Part shown: piece by piece, positions 40,849 to 50,556 of the stretch
Position numbering within the stretch: the stretch's first letter is position 1
Layout: the number at the start of each line of letters is the position of its first letter
Virus record (IMG/VR): IMGVR_UViG_3300008459_000021
Location: 17,098 to 81,097 of that record
Direction: 5' to 3' (one strand)
DNA from: a virus
Length of the DNA stretch: 64,000 nucleotides
Notes under the pieces: model-generated
What the model saw: the letters and a program-made list of their open reading frames with translations, nothing else
Told to the model about the DNA's origin: nothing
The model's database searches: none
Position numbers and translations under genes: made by a program

Positions 40849-42534
40849 TTAGAACCGACCGCCATCTTCATCCGCTGGAGGTGTGTACTTCAAACCTAGA
40901 TTTCTAGCGATACGCTCTATCGCGTCAGAGTTTTCAGCCAGCTTAGACCCTGCATCTCCATAAATGCCCCTCAACACCTCGTTGAACTGAGAGTCGTTCA
41001 GCGTGAACATATCCCTCTCTAGCTTCGCTTTGGTCGTCTGTGGGTCTATGTTCAACAACTCCAAGATGATGTCGATGTCCAAAGAACCCTTCTGATAGAG
41101 ATTAAAGAGAGCGTCAAAGGTGTCTTGGTTATCCCTCAACCCTAAGCGAGTAAAGCTCAAGGTTGGGTGAACGACTACCTCTTCTCCGTCCTCGTCTTCC
41201 TCTATGAAGCCCATACGCTTACACATGGGCTTTAGGATATTTTCCTCCACCATCTCTTGAAGCACTTCACGCATGAGCATATAGCGTGTGTTAATGACCT
41301 CTAGGTTTATCCTATCGCCTGAGTAGCTAGACTCGCCCGACAACAGAGACTCAGTCACGCCTAAGCCCGCGTACATTTGTCTATCCGTCATATCGTACTC
41401 ACCGCTCAAGTCCAATAGACGCGAATCAGCACCCATCTCCTCCCAAGACACTTGGAAGTTAGCAATGATCGAGTAATCTGGGTCTTGCAGAGCTAAGTCC
41501 ACTTGGTCACGCAACGCCTCGACATCAGCCGCGTCCATGTCTTCCGCATAGACAAGGCGTATGGGTGTCATGTGTCTAGACGCTATCGAGGTCTGGGCTT
41601 GCCTCAGCTTATCCCTGTAAATAAGGATACGCAGACAGCGTTCTAGGATAGAGTGACCTCTTGGCTCATACTGAGACTTCTTACGAGCCATGAAGTACAC
41701 AAAGCTACCAGCATCTGGATCTGTGTTTAAGGGGATGTTGCGACCCTCCCTTAGTGCCTCCACTACATCAGAAGGCATTGACTCTACGACCCTCATTGCA
41801 GAGGGGTCTTGCATGGAAGCTCGCTCCACCACCGCCTTTGTCTTGGAGTCTGGAATCAGTTCCACGATCTTTTCGGATGTAAATGGAAAAGTCTCCATAT
41901 GTACTTGTTCGGGTGGCAATACCTTTAGGCTTGTCCAACCCTTATAGTTCTTTTTAAGCCACTTGTAAGCTCTATCTAGAGAGTCCTCGTACTCCTCCCA
42001 ATCCTCAATCGCTTCCCCTTCACGAGTGAGCTTATTGATCTTCTTGTGTGTGACCGTCTTGGGCATATCGGGGTTATTGTCTTCACAGAAAACAAACACC
42101 TCACCCAAAAGGTTGTACTCGTGCAGTATCTCTATGAGCCTATGAAGCAAACCCACACGCTTCGACCACTTCTCACAAAACCGCAACGCCTCATAAGCCA
42201 TATCCCTATTTTTAGCTTTGGGCAACCCCAAGCGGATTTTGGATAACGGCAACTCTGTGTGTAAGTCCACCGCTTGCCCCACAAAGGGATCCGTGCGATA
42301 AAAGAACCTAAAGTAGTTCCTTTGCTCGTCTTGGCTTTGGGGTAGCTCTAAGAAATCTGTGGATAGTTCAGGTGAGTAGAAGTTTCCACCGCTACCCATC
42401 ATCGAACCGCCTGTGGTCATAGCGACCTTAACACGGGACTTCATCTCCGTTGGAGACAACTTCCTCGTGCTCACCTTAGATTTCTGTTTAATCTCGGCTA
42501 CAGGCTTACCCATCTCATCATTGTCGTCTATCAT
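40849..42534 (-). CDS. Portal protein, 561 aa
   Basis: It forms the DNA gate at the head vertex. Position directly after TerL and the sequence pattern support this: NYFRFFYRTDPFVGQAVDLHTELPLSKI near the N-terminus, RGHSILERCLRILIYRDKLRQAQTSIASRHMTPIR in the stem/wing region, and an acidic C-terminal tail. It starts at ATG 42534 behind AAGGAGCTGT and overlaps the 83-residue gene by 17 bases. Confidence 0.87.
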   Translation of the reverse strand: MIDDNDEMGKPVAEIKQKSKVSTRKLSPTEMKSRVKVAMTTGGSMMGSGGNFYSPELSTDFLELPQSQDEQRNYFRFFYRTDPFVGQAVDLHTELPLSKIRLGLPKAKNRDMAYEALRFCEKWSKRVGLLHRLIEILHEYNLLGEVFVFCEDNNPDMPKTVTHKKINKLTREGEAIEDWEEYEDSLDRAYKWLKKNYKGWTSLKVLPPEQVHMETFPFTSEKIVELIPDSKTKAVVERASMQDPSAMRVVESMPSDVVEALREGRNIPLNTDPDAGSFVYFMARKKSQYEPRGHSILERCLRILIYRDKLRQAQTSIASRHMTPIRLVYAEDMDAADVEALRDQVDLALQDPDYSIIANFQVSWEEMGADSRLLDLSGEYDMTDRQMYAGLGVTESLLSGESSYSGDRINLEVINTRYMLMREVLQEMVEENILKPMCKRMGFIEEDEDGEEVVVHPTLSFTRLGLRDNQDTFDALFNLYQKGSLDIDIILELLNIDPQTTKAKLERDMFTLNDSQFNEVLRGIYGDAGSKLAENSDAIERIARNLGLKYTPPADEDGGRF

Positions 42535-42769
42535 ACAGCTCCTTCTTTTGCTTCATTATAAACGAGATCGCTGCTTTTAATAACTTATTATGATCCGGAT
42601 TACCCTCAAAAAACTTTACCCAAGTCCCCCCCTTGCTCTTGTAGAAAATGGAAATCTCCTCTAGCAAGTCATCACTTGGGTGGTTCTGACCGTGGCTTAA
42701 CTCCAAGATCCTCGCTATCACCCTGTAGTCCGCCCTCTTACGACTCTTTGGATAAATGGGCTCGGTCAT
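42518..42769 (-). CDS. Small hypothetical protein between terL and portal, 83 aa
   Basis: It is a basic helical protein (RKRADYRVIARILELSHGQ). Its start lies at the 3' foot of a 13-bp hairpin, and it overlaps the portal start, implying coupled translation. No family is recognised. Confidence 0.7.
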   Translation of the reverse strand: MTEPIYPKSRKRADYRVIARILELSHGQNHPSDDLLEEISIFYKSKGGTWVKFFEGNPDHNKLLKAAISFIMKQKKELYDRRQ

Positions 42770-42770
42770 T

Positions 42771-42821
42771 GCTTTATACTCCCATCAGATATTGGATAGT
42801 TAATACGAGGGAGTATAAAGC
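42771..42821 (-). promoter_or_regulatory. 13-bp leader hairpin before the 42769 gene
   Basis: GCTTTATACTCCC (42771-42783) and GGGAGTATAAAGC (42809-42821) pair perfectly across a 25-base loop. On the transcribed strand the 5' arm carries TTTATA and the 3' arm carries the GGGAG ribosome site, ending one base before the ATG. Confidence 0.55.
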
Positions 42822-42822
42822 G

Positions 42823-44679
42823 TTAAACACCGCCACCAAAGCGTTTATTGATAGCGTCCCTCAATGTTGGACGAGGTGCTTTAGGTGCCATACGCCTCTC
42901 ATCGCTACCACCTCTCACATAGCTCGCTTGGGCTAGTACCTTAGAACCCGCCGCTAAGGGGTGTCTATAAGATCCGCCTGATATGGCGAAATGCTTCTGT
43001 GTGCCTATATGGTTAGAAGCTACCCATATCATACGCACAAGGGCATCCGACATATCGTCGTGCTTGCCAGCTACTTGGGGTGCTTCGACTGAGATTATGT
43101 TCTTAGAGTGTACAGTCGCTTGTAGCTCCAACAACTCTAAGAGATAAGGCTCATGACCGTTAACTTCTGGGTTTGGCTTGTCGTAGAGTTTCAGTCTGCT
43201 GTCCCACATCATATCCTTAAAGTTTTGGAACATCTGTGAGGTTAACTGCTTTGTCATATTAACCGACACCATCTGTTTCAGACCCCTCTTTTCTAGGGCT
43301 TGCTGTAGAGGGATGCCCACCCATTGGTCGAAGATAGCCTCGGATATGTAAAACTTCTTACTCCATCCATGTATCCAATCCGCCACCTCATCAAAGTCCA
43401 AGCGTTCCTTGTCCTTGTACTTACCCTCGCCTGCTTTAATCTGATCTACCAAGTCCAACACTATCTTATCACCCTCTAGGTGTCCAATAGCTATAGCACT
43501 TGCGTCCCCTACCAAACCCAAGTCGATGCCCATGTAGTGGGGTTTCCTAGCTGGTGCGGAAGTAGAGGGCTTTAGTTTAGGATCTACACACGCATAAAGG
43601 TCTTCTGCCGACTCCAACCAACCACGAGTTCTATCCGTAAACTCGCCTCCATACTCTGTAAAGAACACGGTGGCATTTTTGAGGTAATGCTTTTCGAACT
43701 CGCTCGCAGGTACCGTAGGGTTCACCTCCCATGTAGGAGCTTGCACAGCTAGAATATTATCCGAAGCAGCACCACCTTGCATACCTATCTGAAACAGATT
43801 GTAAAACAGCCCTTGCTTCCCTAAAGGTGAAGAAATAAGGATAACTCGACCCTCCACCTCACCGATAGGTTTAGTGGGATTTACGGGATCTTTGGGTGAA
43901 TATGCAGAAGTAGAAGGTACTACCGCGTTGTACACCTCCTCTGCACCTGACTGACCTTTATCCGTAAAGTGAGCCACCTCGTCGAGTATCACACAGATAT
44001 TACCTGCACCACGAAGACCCTTCGCCACACACGACCTAAAAGTCACTTTCAGAGTGGCTTTAGCAGAAGGATCGTCCAAGTACCTTCCGTATTTGTCCAC
44101 ATCCGCAGGTGTTTGGAAACGAGCGTAGCTTAGGGTGTTATTCGCTGTGTATGGACCAAAGAACGAGCAGTTGCGATAGTGTCCTGACACCTCTTGATAA
44201 AGTAATCCAGCTTGGTCTTTATCCGTAGCCACAGAAATAATCTGTATATTGTTAGAGGCGGGCAACCCATAATATCTCTGAGGGTCGCCCTTCTTAATGA
44301 GCTTGTATGTCTCGTAAGCGGCTATACACGCGGAAATAGTCGTCTTACCAGATCTACGACCTATGGACAAAATCATCTCTCGCCTTTGTTTGCCAGGGAT
44401 GACCTCTCCTATGTTGCATCTACCCTCTTCAAAGAGGATTTTTAAGTACTCCTTTTCAGTGACATGACGGGCGTTCTGTCTCCTCCAATCGGTAATCGTA
44501 AACTTCTTGGTGTCGTCCAACTCTAACCCATAGTGGGCTTTTAGGATAACCTTCTGCACAGGGAAAAGAGTCATCTTCAGCCCCCAAGAGGCTTCGACAA
44601 ACTCAATAATATCCGCATTGTGTTCAGATTGTTTACCTGCCTTAGCACTGGCAGCTATTGCTACTGAAGATAAACTCAT
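42823..44679 (-). CDS. terL: Terminase large subunit
   Basis: This is the ATPase-nuclease motor that packages DNA. Walker A GRRSGKTT at residues 107-114, Walker B CVILDEVAH at about 229-237, then the nuclease domain with GIDLGLVGDASAIAIGH (first Asp) and GKHDDMSDALVRM (late acidic residues). The 618-residue length is normal. It starts at ATG 44679 behind GAGGGG, just after the TerS candidate. Confidence 0.93.
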   Translation of the reverse strand: MSLSSVAIAASAKAGKQSEHNADIIEFVEASWGLKMTLFPVQKVILKAHYGLELDDTKKFTITDWRRQNARHVTEKEYLKILFEEGRCNIGEVIPGKQRREMILSIGRRSGKTTISACIAAYETYKLIKKGDPQRYYGLPASNNIQIISVATDKDQAGLLYQEVSGHYRNCSFFGPYTANNTLSYARFQTPADVDKYGRYLDDPSAKATLKVTFRSCVAKGLRGAGNICVILDEVAHFTDKGQSGAEEVYNAVVPSTSAYSPKDPVNPTKPIGEVEGRVILISSPLGKQGLFYNLFQIGMQGGAASDNILAVQAPTWEVNPTVPASEFEKHYLKNATVFFTEYGGEFTDRTRGWLESAEDLYACVDPKLKPSTSAPARKPHYMGIDLGLVGDASAIAIGHLEGDKIVLDLVDQIKAGEGKYKDKERLDFDEVADWIHGWSKKFYISEAIFDQWVGIPLQQALEKRGLKQMVSVNMTKQLTSQMFQNFKDMMWDSRLKLYDKPNPEVNGHEPYLLELLELQATVHSKNIISVEAPQVAGKHDDMSDALVRMIWVASNHIGTQKHFAISGGSYRHPLAAGSKVLAQASYVRGGSDERRMAPKAPRPTLRDAINKRFGGGV

Positions 44680-44686
44680 TCACCCC

Positions 44687-45394
44687 TCACTTATCCTCTT
44701 CCATAGTCTTTTTCGCATCGGCTATCCACTCCGCCTCGTCCACTAACTTACCAAAGGTGGCGAATATGCTCTCCGCAAGCTCTGGACGACACCCAGACTC
44801 GTCACACGCCCTACGGAAAGTCTCGGCTATATGCCCAAATAATCTTCTAAATGCCTTCGACTCCAAGTCTATGGACTTTGAGGATAAAATCTCACGCTTC
44901 TTTATCCATGTGTCTCCAACTGCTTTTAAAGCGTTCACTCGCCTTAAGGATATTTGAGAAGTGGGCTCCCCTTTACGCTCTGCTTCTTCACGCTCAAAAG
45001 CCAAGCTCGCAGCCTCTTCGGATAAGCCCTCTATTACTCGCGTAAGTACATCCGAAGAATCTGGATTTTGCCTCAACTGACCATACACTGGATCAGTATC
45101 CAACTTACCCAACTTCCTCTGATTTTGATTTTGGATAGCGAGAGCTGGGTTATTAGCCACAACAGGTGCCTGATATGTGGAAGTAGACGATTGTGGTACA
45201 GGCACTGCCGTAGCCCTTAAGCTCGGACTCCCTCGTCCAGGATTACTCAGCATGACAAAGGGTTCCCCAGTTTTAGGGTTTAGAGGCACTACATCCGTTG
45301 GGAGTATATCCGATGGTTTTCTCCATATCGTCTTACCGAACTCGTCCTCCACCCTCACCCTTGACGCTCCAGCAGGTATTGGTATGTTCGACAT
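44687..45394 (-). CDS. Possible terminase small subunit, 235 aa
   Basis: The position immediately upstream of TerL is the usual one for TerS. The N-terminal half is Pro/Ser/Gln-rich and flexible; the C-terminal half is helical (LTRVIEGLSEEAASLAFEREEAE, LRRVNALKAVGDTWIKKREIL). No clear helix-turn-helix is seen, so the assignment rests on order and length. Confidence 0.5.
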   Translation of the reverse strand: MSNIPIPAGASRVRVEDEFGKTIWRKPSDILPTDVVPLNPKTGEPFVMLSNPGRGSPSLRATAVPVPQSSTSTYQAPVVANNPALAIQNQNQRKLGKLDTDPVYGQLRQNPDSSDVLTRVIEGLSEEAASLAFEREEAERKGEPTSQISLRRVNALKAVGDTWIKKREILSSKSIDLESKAFRRLFGHIAETFRRACDESGCRPELAESIFATFGKLVDEAEWIADAKKTMEEDK

Positions 45395-45413
45395 GGATAG
45401 CTCCCTTTTCCTA

Positions 45414-46079
45414 TCAGCTTGAAGTCATAGGTGATGTGCTTTTAGCGTTTATTACGAGTGCTACCGCCCCACTATTTGTGGCAGTAGCAGGATCGTACAA
45501 AACATTACCATCTAAGTCTTGGATAACAAAAGGCGGTGTACCACCCAACAAATCCCAACTAAAAGACAAAACCTTTACGAATAAAGAATCAGTCGTCCCC
45601 AAAGTCGTACAAATAACTTCGTTTAAGCTCAGTGGGTCTACAACAGCCTTCAAACCCATACCAGACTCGTTGAGAGCGTCAGCTAACTCTCCTGCCAAGT
45701 CGTTCACATTCCCTACACCCTCGCCCATTAAACGAGAGATGTGATTTCCAATCTGTAGTGCAGGTACACGGTCTTGGTCGAACATATTCGTGGCTTGCAC
45801 TTGTATCTCGTCATAGTCGTACTTAACTGCACCACCCAAGTTCACATTTCCAAAATCTAACGAGTTTACGACTATCCTAACTCCCGTCTGATTGGGGTTT
45901 GCTATCGCTAATACAGCGTTCCCCATATGAGTCGTTATCACTTGAGTCTCGAAAGCCCTTCTTATTGGGATCGGATTACCCGCTTCTCCTTTTGAGGGGT
46001 CTGAGGGTCGAAGATTATGCCCCACCAACATCTTAAAGCGTTGGGAGGTCGCTATACGGTTTACATATGATGGAAGCAT
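45414..46079 (-). CDS. Hypothetical structural protein, 221 aa
   Basis: It is beta-rich with regular hydrophobic strands (NAVLAIANPNQTGVRIVVNSLDF, DSLFVKVLSFSWDLLGG). ATG 46079 follows AAGGAGAAACGAT. It lies in the head block upstream of terminase. No family is assigned. Confidence 0.68.
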   Translation of the reverse strand: MLPSYVNRIATSQRFKMLVGHNLRPSDPSKGEAGNPIPIRRAFETQVITTHMGNAVLAIANPNQTGVRIVVNSLDFGNVNLGGAVKYDYDEIQVQATNMFDQDRVPALQIGNHISRLMGEGVGNVNDLAGELADALNESGMGLKAVVDPLSLNEVICTTLGTTDSLFVKVLSFSWDLLGGTPPFVIQDLDGNVLYDPATATNSGAVALVINAKSTSPMTSS

Positions 46080-46090
46080 ATCGTTTCTCC

Positions 46091-48466
46091 TTAGACCTCA
46101 AAGCCACCGAACAACACATCCCCCAATGCCTTATTGGATACTTCGTCCGATATTTCTACTTGGTCGGGCGTAAGTAGTCCAAACTCATCAGGATCATAGT
46201 CGTTCACGAAAAGGGAAGCCGTTCTGTCCGCGTCTGTGCCGTTCGCAAGCCGTATGTTCTCACGCTGATAATCGGATAAGTCCTCGATTATCTCTACAGG
46301 AGAGGTAATGAGAGCCTTATTGTACTTTTGGCAAGTACCCTCCACATTGAACACACAAGACGCACACTTATCCACCATCAGCACCACAGGTACTTGATTC
46401 GCCCTGTGGAGCAAAGCACCCTTCTCACAACCATCGGCTCCCTCGGTGGCGTAAGCACCTGCGTCTACATAAGCGTGACCCGCTAAACCCTCGTGTTGTG
46501 ACCTAAGAGAAGCTATCTTTGTGCCGTAAGTATCCAATACCTTCTCAGAGAATCTGCTCTTCAACAACACATCGAGTTCTTGACCTGCCGACCCCTCGCT
46601 CATCTTTTGACGCAACCAAGTCGCCACCTTTAACTCCGTATCGGATAACTTATCCGATGTCTTTTTGGTGATGATGTGGGCTGTCTCTGTTCCCTCATAG
46701 GTAGACACGCTTGAGGGCTTGGAAGCTAAGTCAAATGCCTTCTTTACATACGCATTAGCGTCACCTATGGATTGGATAGAGTCGAAGTCGTGCTTGCTCA
46801 GTAAACCACTCTTGAGAAGCTGATCCACCTTAGCATGAGCCTCACGCCATAGATTAGCACTCGCCCTCTTTTCCATATCTGGAAGCTCATCCAACTTCTT
46901 GGAGTGCTTCACCATGCGGTGTTCTTTGAGGTCGTAGTCGTTATATGTCCCCACGACTTTTGGTTTGGCAATGTAAGAGCATACACTCGCCACTCTGCCA
47001 TCAGGATCTTTCACCCCCTTAATAGCCACGGCAACCTCGTCGTGTGTAATCAACCCAGCCTTGATGAGAAGTGCTATCTTCTCCATCGCCTTAGTATTCC
47101 TCTGTGTATCTCCCCTAGCGGATGCTTCTCTTAAAGACTGCCTATCCGCCTCTGTAAAAGAAGACACCTTCGTCGAGGTCGCGGTCAATCCAACACCTTG
47201 ACCCTTATAGTCACCCACAACAGGGTTTAAAGATTGTGCGGATAACTGATACAGTCTGTCTATTTTTTGTTGTGCAGTCTTATTTGTACCTACAACTGAC
47301 TCCACTATCTCTTTATCCAATAAACCTTGCTCGACAATCTGCTTGGATATCCTATCAAGCCTCTTGGCGATTTTACCCTCTTCCACCACCTCTTGAGAGG
47401 CTATGAAAGTGTGTTCTACTTGAGAGGCTTCGAGCTTCCTCCTTGCATGATCCAAAGAAATCAAAGCGGTGTCGTCACGCTGGGTGGGGAACCAAGACTG
47501 AGCTGGTTCATGACGAGCTACTCTGCCCTCAATCAAGTCTATGAAGGCAAGACGCACTCTATCTTTATCGCTTACCTCGGACGCTACTCGGATGCCGTAA
47601 GTTTCCAATCTCGGCAATAAAGCAGAGGCTACCTTCCTCCACGGAATATCCTTAACAGACTTCACCACCTCCATACCCAAAAATCTATCGAACGCACAAT
47701 CCTTATGTGCAGACACAATGTACATCGCTGTCTTGCACCTATTAGTGAGGACTTCGTTCCAACGACCGTTGAACAACCCAGGGAAATGGGCTTCCTTGAT
47801 GTACACCCTCCCCGATAATCCATAATCAGCCTCTACAACTCCCTTAATGGATAAAGGGTCAGAGGCTTCTTTTAGGATAAGAGATAGAGGTTCGCCATAG
47901 GCGAGCTTCCTACGGATTTTCTCTAGTTCTTGACGCTCATCATCACCAGGGACTTTGGATACGCCCTCATAGGTGTTCTTGTACTTTTCGTGGTGGCGTT
48001 GAGTATTAGGGATTATGTCCAAACCCGTAGTGCTCTCAGTTCCCCAAGCGTCTTGAAGATTTTTGAACTGATTCACCTCAGGGTTCTCAAAACGCCCCTT
48101 CGCCAAATGCTCGTAAATATCCTCAAGTGACCTCTGCCCAGACAAATCAGGCTCAGACTGTGTAGCAAGCCAAGAGTGATCTACAAGAGCGATATTCTGA
48201 CTCGCATCCTTAGTCATCTCCTCTAGGTCTAACTGCAAATCCACCTCCACCCCATCGGGTAAAGAGGACTCACCTGAGCTATCCATAGGAATCATCCCAC
48301 TAGGCAAAGAGGATAAACCTTTTGCCTCGGGCAGACGAGCCTTTTCGTATGGACCAGCTCCATACTCGGTATCGAACTGAAAACCGTCCAACATATAGTT
48401 AGAGCCATGTTCAAGTGAATACCCCCCATTTGGGAGATAACTTGTAGCGGTTTTAGTCTTACTCAT
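46091..48466 (-). CDS. Large head-block protein with CxxC-CX motif, 791 aa
   Basis: ATG 48466 follows GAGGAG and overlaps the previous stop by 8 bases; the frame from 48481 lacks a site. The N-terminal ~60 residues (YGAGPYEKARLPEA) resemble the start of the scaffold candidate (EFGEGVRKGPYRSGP). The centre is helical, and near residue 720 it has KCASCVFNVEGTCQKYNK, a likely metal site. No named function; head-internal or portal-associated is possible. Confidence 0.7.
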   Translation of the reverse strand: MSKTKTATSYLPNGGYSLEHGSNYMLDGFQFDTEYGAGPYEKARLPEAKGLSSLPSGMIPMDSSGESSLPDGVEVDLQLDLEEMTKDASQNIALVDHSWLATQSEPDLSGQRSLEDIYEHLAKGRFENPEVNQFKNLQDAWGTESTTGLDIIPNTQRHHEKYKNTYEGVSKVPGDDERQELEKIRRKLAYGEPLSLILKEASDPLSIKGVVEADYGLSGRVYIKEAHFPGLFNGRWNEVLTNRCKTAMYIVSAHKDCAFDRFLGMEVVKSVKDIPWRKVASALLPRLETYGIRVASEVSDKDRVRLAFIDLIEGRVARHEPAQSWFPTQRDDTALISLDHARRKLEASQVEHTFIASQEVVEEGKIAKRLDRISKQIVEQGLLDKEIVESVVGTNKTAQQKIDRLYQLSAQSLNPVVGDYKGQGVGLTATSTKVSSFTEADRQSLREASARGDTQRNTKAMEKIALLIKAGLITHDEVAVAIKGVKDPDGRVASVCSYIAKPKVVGTYNDYDLKEHRMVKHSKKLDELPDMEKRASANLWREAHAKVDQLLKSGLLSKHDFDSIQSIGDANAYVKKAFDLASKPSSVSTYEGTETAHIITKKTSDKLSDTELKVATWLRQKMSEGSAGQELDVLLKSRFSEKVLDTYGTKIASLRSQHEGLAGHAYVDAGAYATEGADGCEKGALLHRANQVPVVLMVDKCASCVFNVEGTCQKYNKALITSPVEIIEDLSDYQRENIRLANGTDADRTASLFVNDYDPDEFGLLTPDQVEISDEVSNKALGDVLFGGFEV

Positions 48467-49064
48467 TTGGCATCTCCTCATCGTCTCTAGGCGAGGTTAA
48501 ATCTCTACGCAACCCCTCTTCATCGGTCTCAGTCTCTTCTTGAATAGCCCAACCCTCTGGGTCATCCTTTATTTCCTCAATATCTTGCATGACCTTCTGA
48601 ACCATCTTCTCCTGTACCTCTTTCCAATGATCCGCTGTCATTTCGTCATACAGCGTATCGGATAAGGCGGAGAGAGCCTCCACGATGTTCATGTATTGCC
48701 TACGCATACCCTTGATTTCCATTATGTAGCCTCGACCACCCAAGTTCCCATCGGGACTTATGTCTCGGCTCTTAATCTTAGCAAACACACTGTAGGCACT
48801 CATGGCATGACCAAGTGCGGATAAAGTCGCCCTCAGAACTCTAGCCATGTCCTTACTACACCTCTTATTGAACTGATGGTTTTTATCCATTGTTCTCTGA
48901 CTAGGTGGGTGTTGCCCCCACGCCCACGCAGACGAGTCGTCTCCGTGGTCTTTAATGAACCTAACCTCACCCGCTGTCTTTCCAATACCCTTACCCTTAG
49001 GTTCAGATGCAGTTTTGGATAAATACTGCTTCGCCACCTTTTCCGCTGAAGGTGCAATAGACAT
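48459..49064 (-). CDS. Hypothetical head-block protein, 201 aa
   Basis: The N-terminus SAEKVAKQYLSKTA is another member of the recurring KVAxxYL motif. The rest is mostly helical, with an acidic C-terminus. ATG 49064 follows AAAAGGAGC, with a GTTTATATTC box about 30 bases upstream. It is the first gene of the leftward late block. Confidence 0.7.
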   Translation of the reverse strand: MSIAPSAEKVAKQYLSKTASEPKGKGIGKTAGEVRFIKDHGDDSSAWAWGQHPPSQRTMDKNHQFNKRCSKDMARVLRATLSALGHAMSAYSVFAKIKSRDISPDGNLGGRGYIMEIKGMRRQYMNIVEALSALSDTLYDEMTADHWKEVQEKMVQKVMQDIEEIKDDPEGWAIQEETETDEEGLRRDLTSPRDDEEMPNE

Positions 49065-49203
49065 ATGTTAGCTCCTTTTAATCTAACACCCTTCTGAATA
49101 TAAACACTTAATAAAACTCAAAGCTACATCCTTCCATAGTTATTTAATGAGAGTCCTTAGGTGTTGTAGTCAATACCACTCCCCTCTGTGAAAGGATAAC
49201 CCC

Positions 49204-50514
49204 ATGACCTCTAGCCACCTACCCAAAGCTGTTATCCTTGACACATCGGTTCTTATCTACGACCCACTCTCGGTGCAGTCCTTCCCACCTAACACCCAAG
49301 TTCTCATCCCCATCTTCGTCATTATGGAGCTTGATGTACTAAAAGACTCCACACGCCAAGACAAAACCCATGTGGCTCACCTCGCCCGCCAAGCCTCAAA
49401 ACTTATCCTAGAGATGCAAGCCACAAAAGAAATCATCGTCATCGCCAACGAAGGTGAACTTAACCTCAAGGCTCTCGACCAAGCGTCTAAAATCAGATAC
49501 CTCGACCTCCTTATCCTACAAACCGCTATACACCACAACAAAACCTACGATCTAACCCTCATCTCCAAAGATGTTAACCTCCGTATCCTCGCGGGCTGTG
49601 TAAATATCAAGAACGAGGACTTCACCTCCGACACAGGCTCGAATAACACCCTAGAGTCCGTAGCCATTAAAGAGTTCTTTCCTGATATGCACCTAGAGGC
49701 AGAACTCAAAGAGTCCTATTGGAAAGGTGCAACACGCCTCCCCGCTGACTTTTCCTACGAACACTTTTACGAAAATCAGTATGTGTGGTTCAACGACTTC
49801 AACAATAAACAACACCTGTTTCAGCACAAAGAGGGAACCCTCTACCCCATCGACAAAGAAAAAACACGCACCAAAGAAATCAAACCCCGCAATATGGAAC
49901 AAAGAGCCGCACTCGACCTCTTATTAGATAAAGATGTTCAACTCGTTGCCCTTGTTGGAAAAGCAGGTACAGGTAAGACCTATCTCGCCCTAGCCTCCGC
50001 TATCCATCAGTCCAACCTCTACCACAGAGTCGTCTTATCCAAACCCGTTGTGGATGTCGGCAATGGCATAGGCTTCCTACCTGGATCCCTATCCGAAAAA
50101 ATGGAGCCGTGGATGCAGAGCTTCTTCGACAACCTAGACCAAATAAACCCCATGTGGGACACCACACCCCTCGGCTCAGACAATAAAGAGTCGTTCTTAG
50201 AGAAAAATAGGATAGAAATCCAACCCATAAACTCCATCCGAGGCAGATCACTCAAAAACGCCTTCATGATCATCGACGAGGCTCAGAACCTCACCAAACA
50301 CGAAATCAAAAGCATCATTACCCGTGCCGCTGAAGGAACCAAAGTCGTTCTGCTTGGTGACCCAAGCCAAATCGACCACCCCTACCTCACCGAACGCTCC
50401 AACGGCTTCACCTATGTCATTGAAAAAATGAGAGGGCAGTCCATATTCGGCTGTGTTAGCCTCCACAAATCCGAACGCTCCACCCTCTCCGATATTACTG
50501 CCGACCTCTTATAA
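49204..50514 (+). CDS. phoH: PIN-PhoH protein (PIN nuclease domain plus PhoH ATPase)
   Basis: The N-terminal PIN domain (VILDTSVLIYDP, Asp13; then MELDVLKD and later DVNLR) is a metal-dependent RNase fold. The C-terminal half is a PhoH ATPase with GKAGTGKT (252-259), MIIDEAQN (355-362) and LLGDPSQI. Such PhoH2-type proteins couple RNA cleavage and unwinding in bacteria. Phage copies are common and their role is debated. ATG 49204 follows AAAGGATAACCCC. Confidence 0.92.
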   Translation: MTSSHLPKAVILDTSVLIYDPLSVQSFPPNTQVLIPIFVIMELDVLKDSTRQDKTHVAHLARQASKLILEMQATKEIIVIANEGELNLKALDQASKIRYLDLLILQTAIHHNKTYDLTLISKDVNLRILAGCVNIKNEDFTSDTGSNNTLESVAIKEFFPDMHLEAELKESYWKGATRLPADFSYEHFYENQYVWFNDFNNKQHLFQHKEGTLYPIDKEKTRTKEIKPRNMEQRAALDLLLDKDVQLVALVGKAGTGKTYLALASAIHQSNLYHRVVLSKPVVDVGNGIGFLPGSLSEKMEPWMQSFFDNLDQINPMWDTTPLGSDNKESFLEKNRIEIQPINSIRGRSLKNAFMIIDEAQNLTKHEIKSIITRAAEGTKVVLLGDPSQIDHPYLTERSNGFTYVIEKMRGQSIFGCVSLHKSERSTLSDITADLL

Positions 50515-50556
50515 AACCTAACCCCTTAGACGCTCCGATAAGCTCAATCGTCTAGC

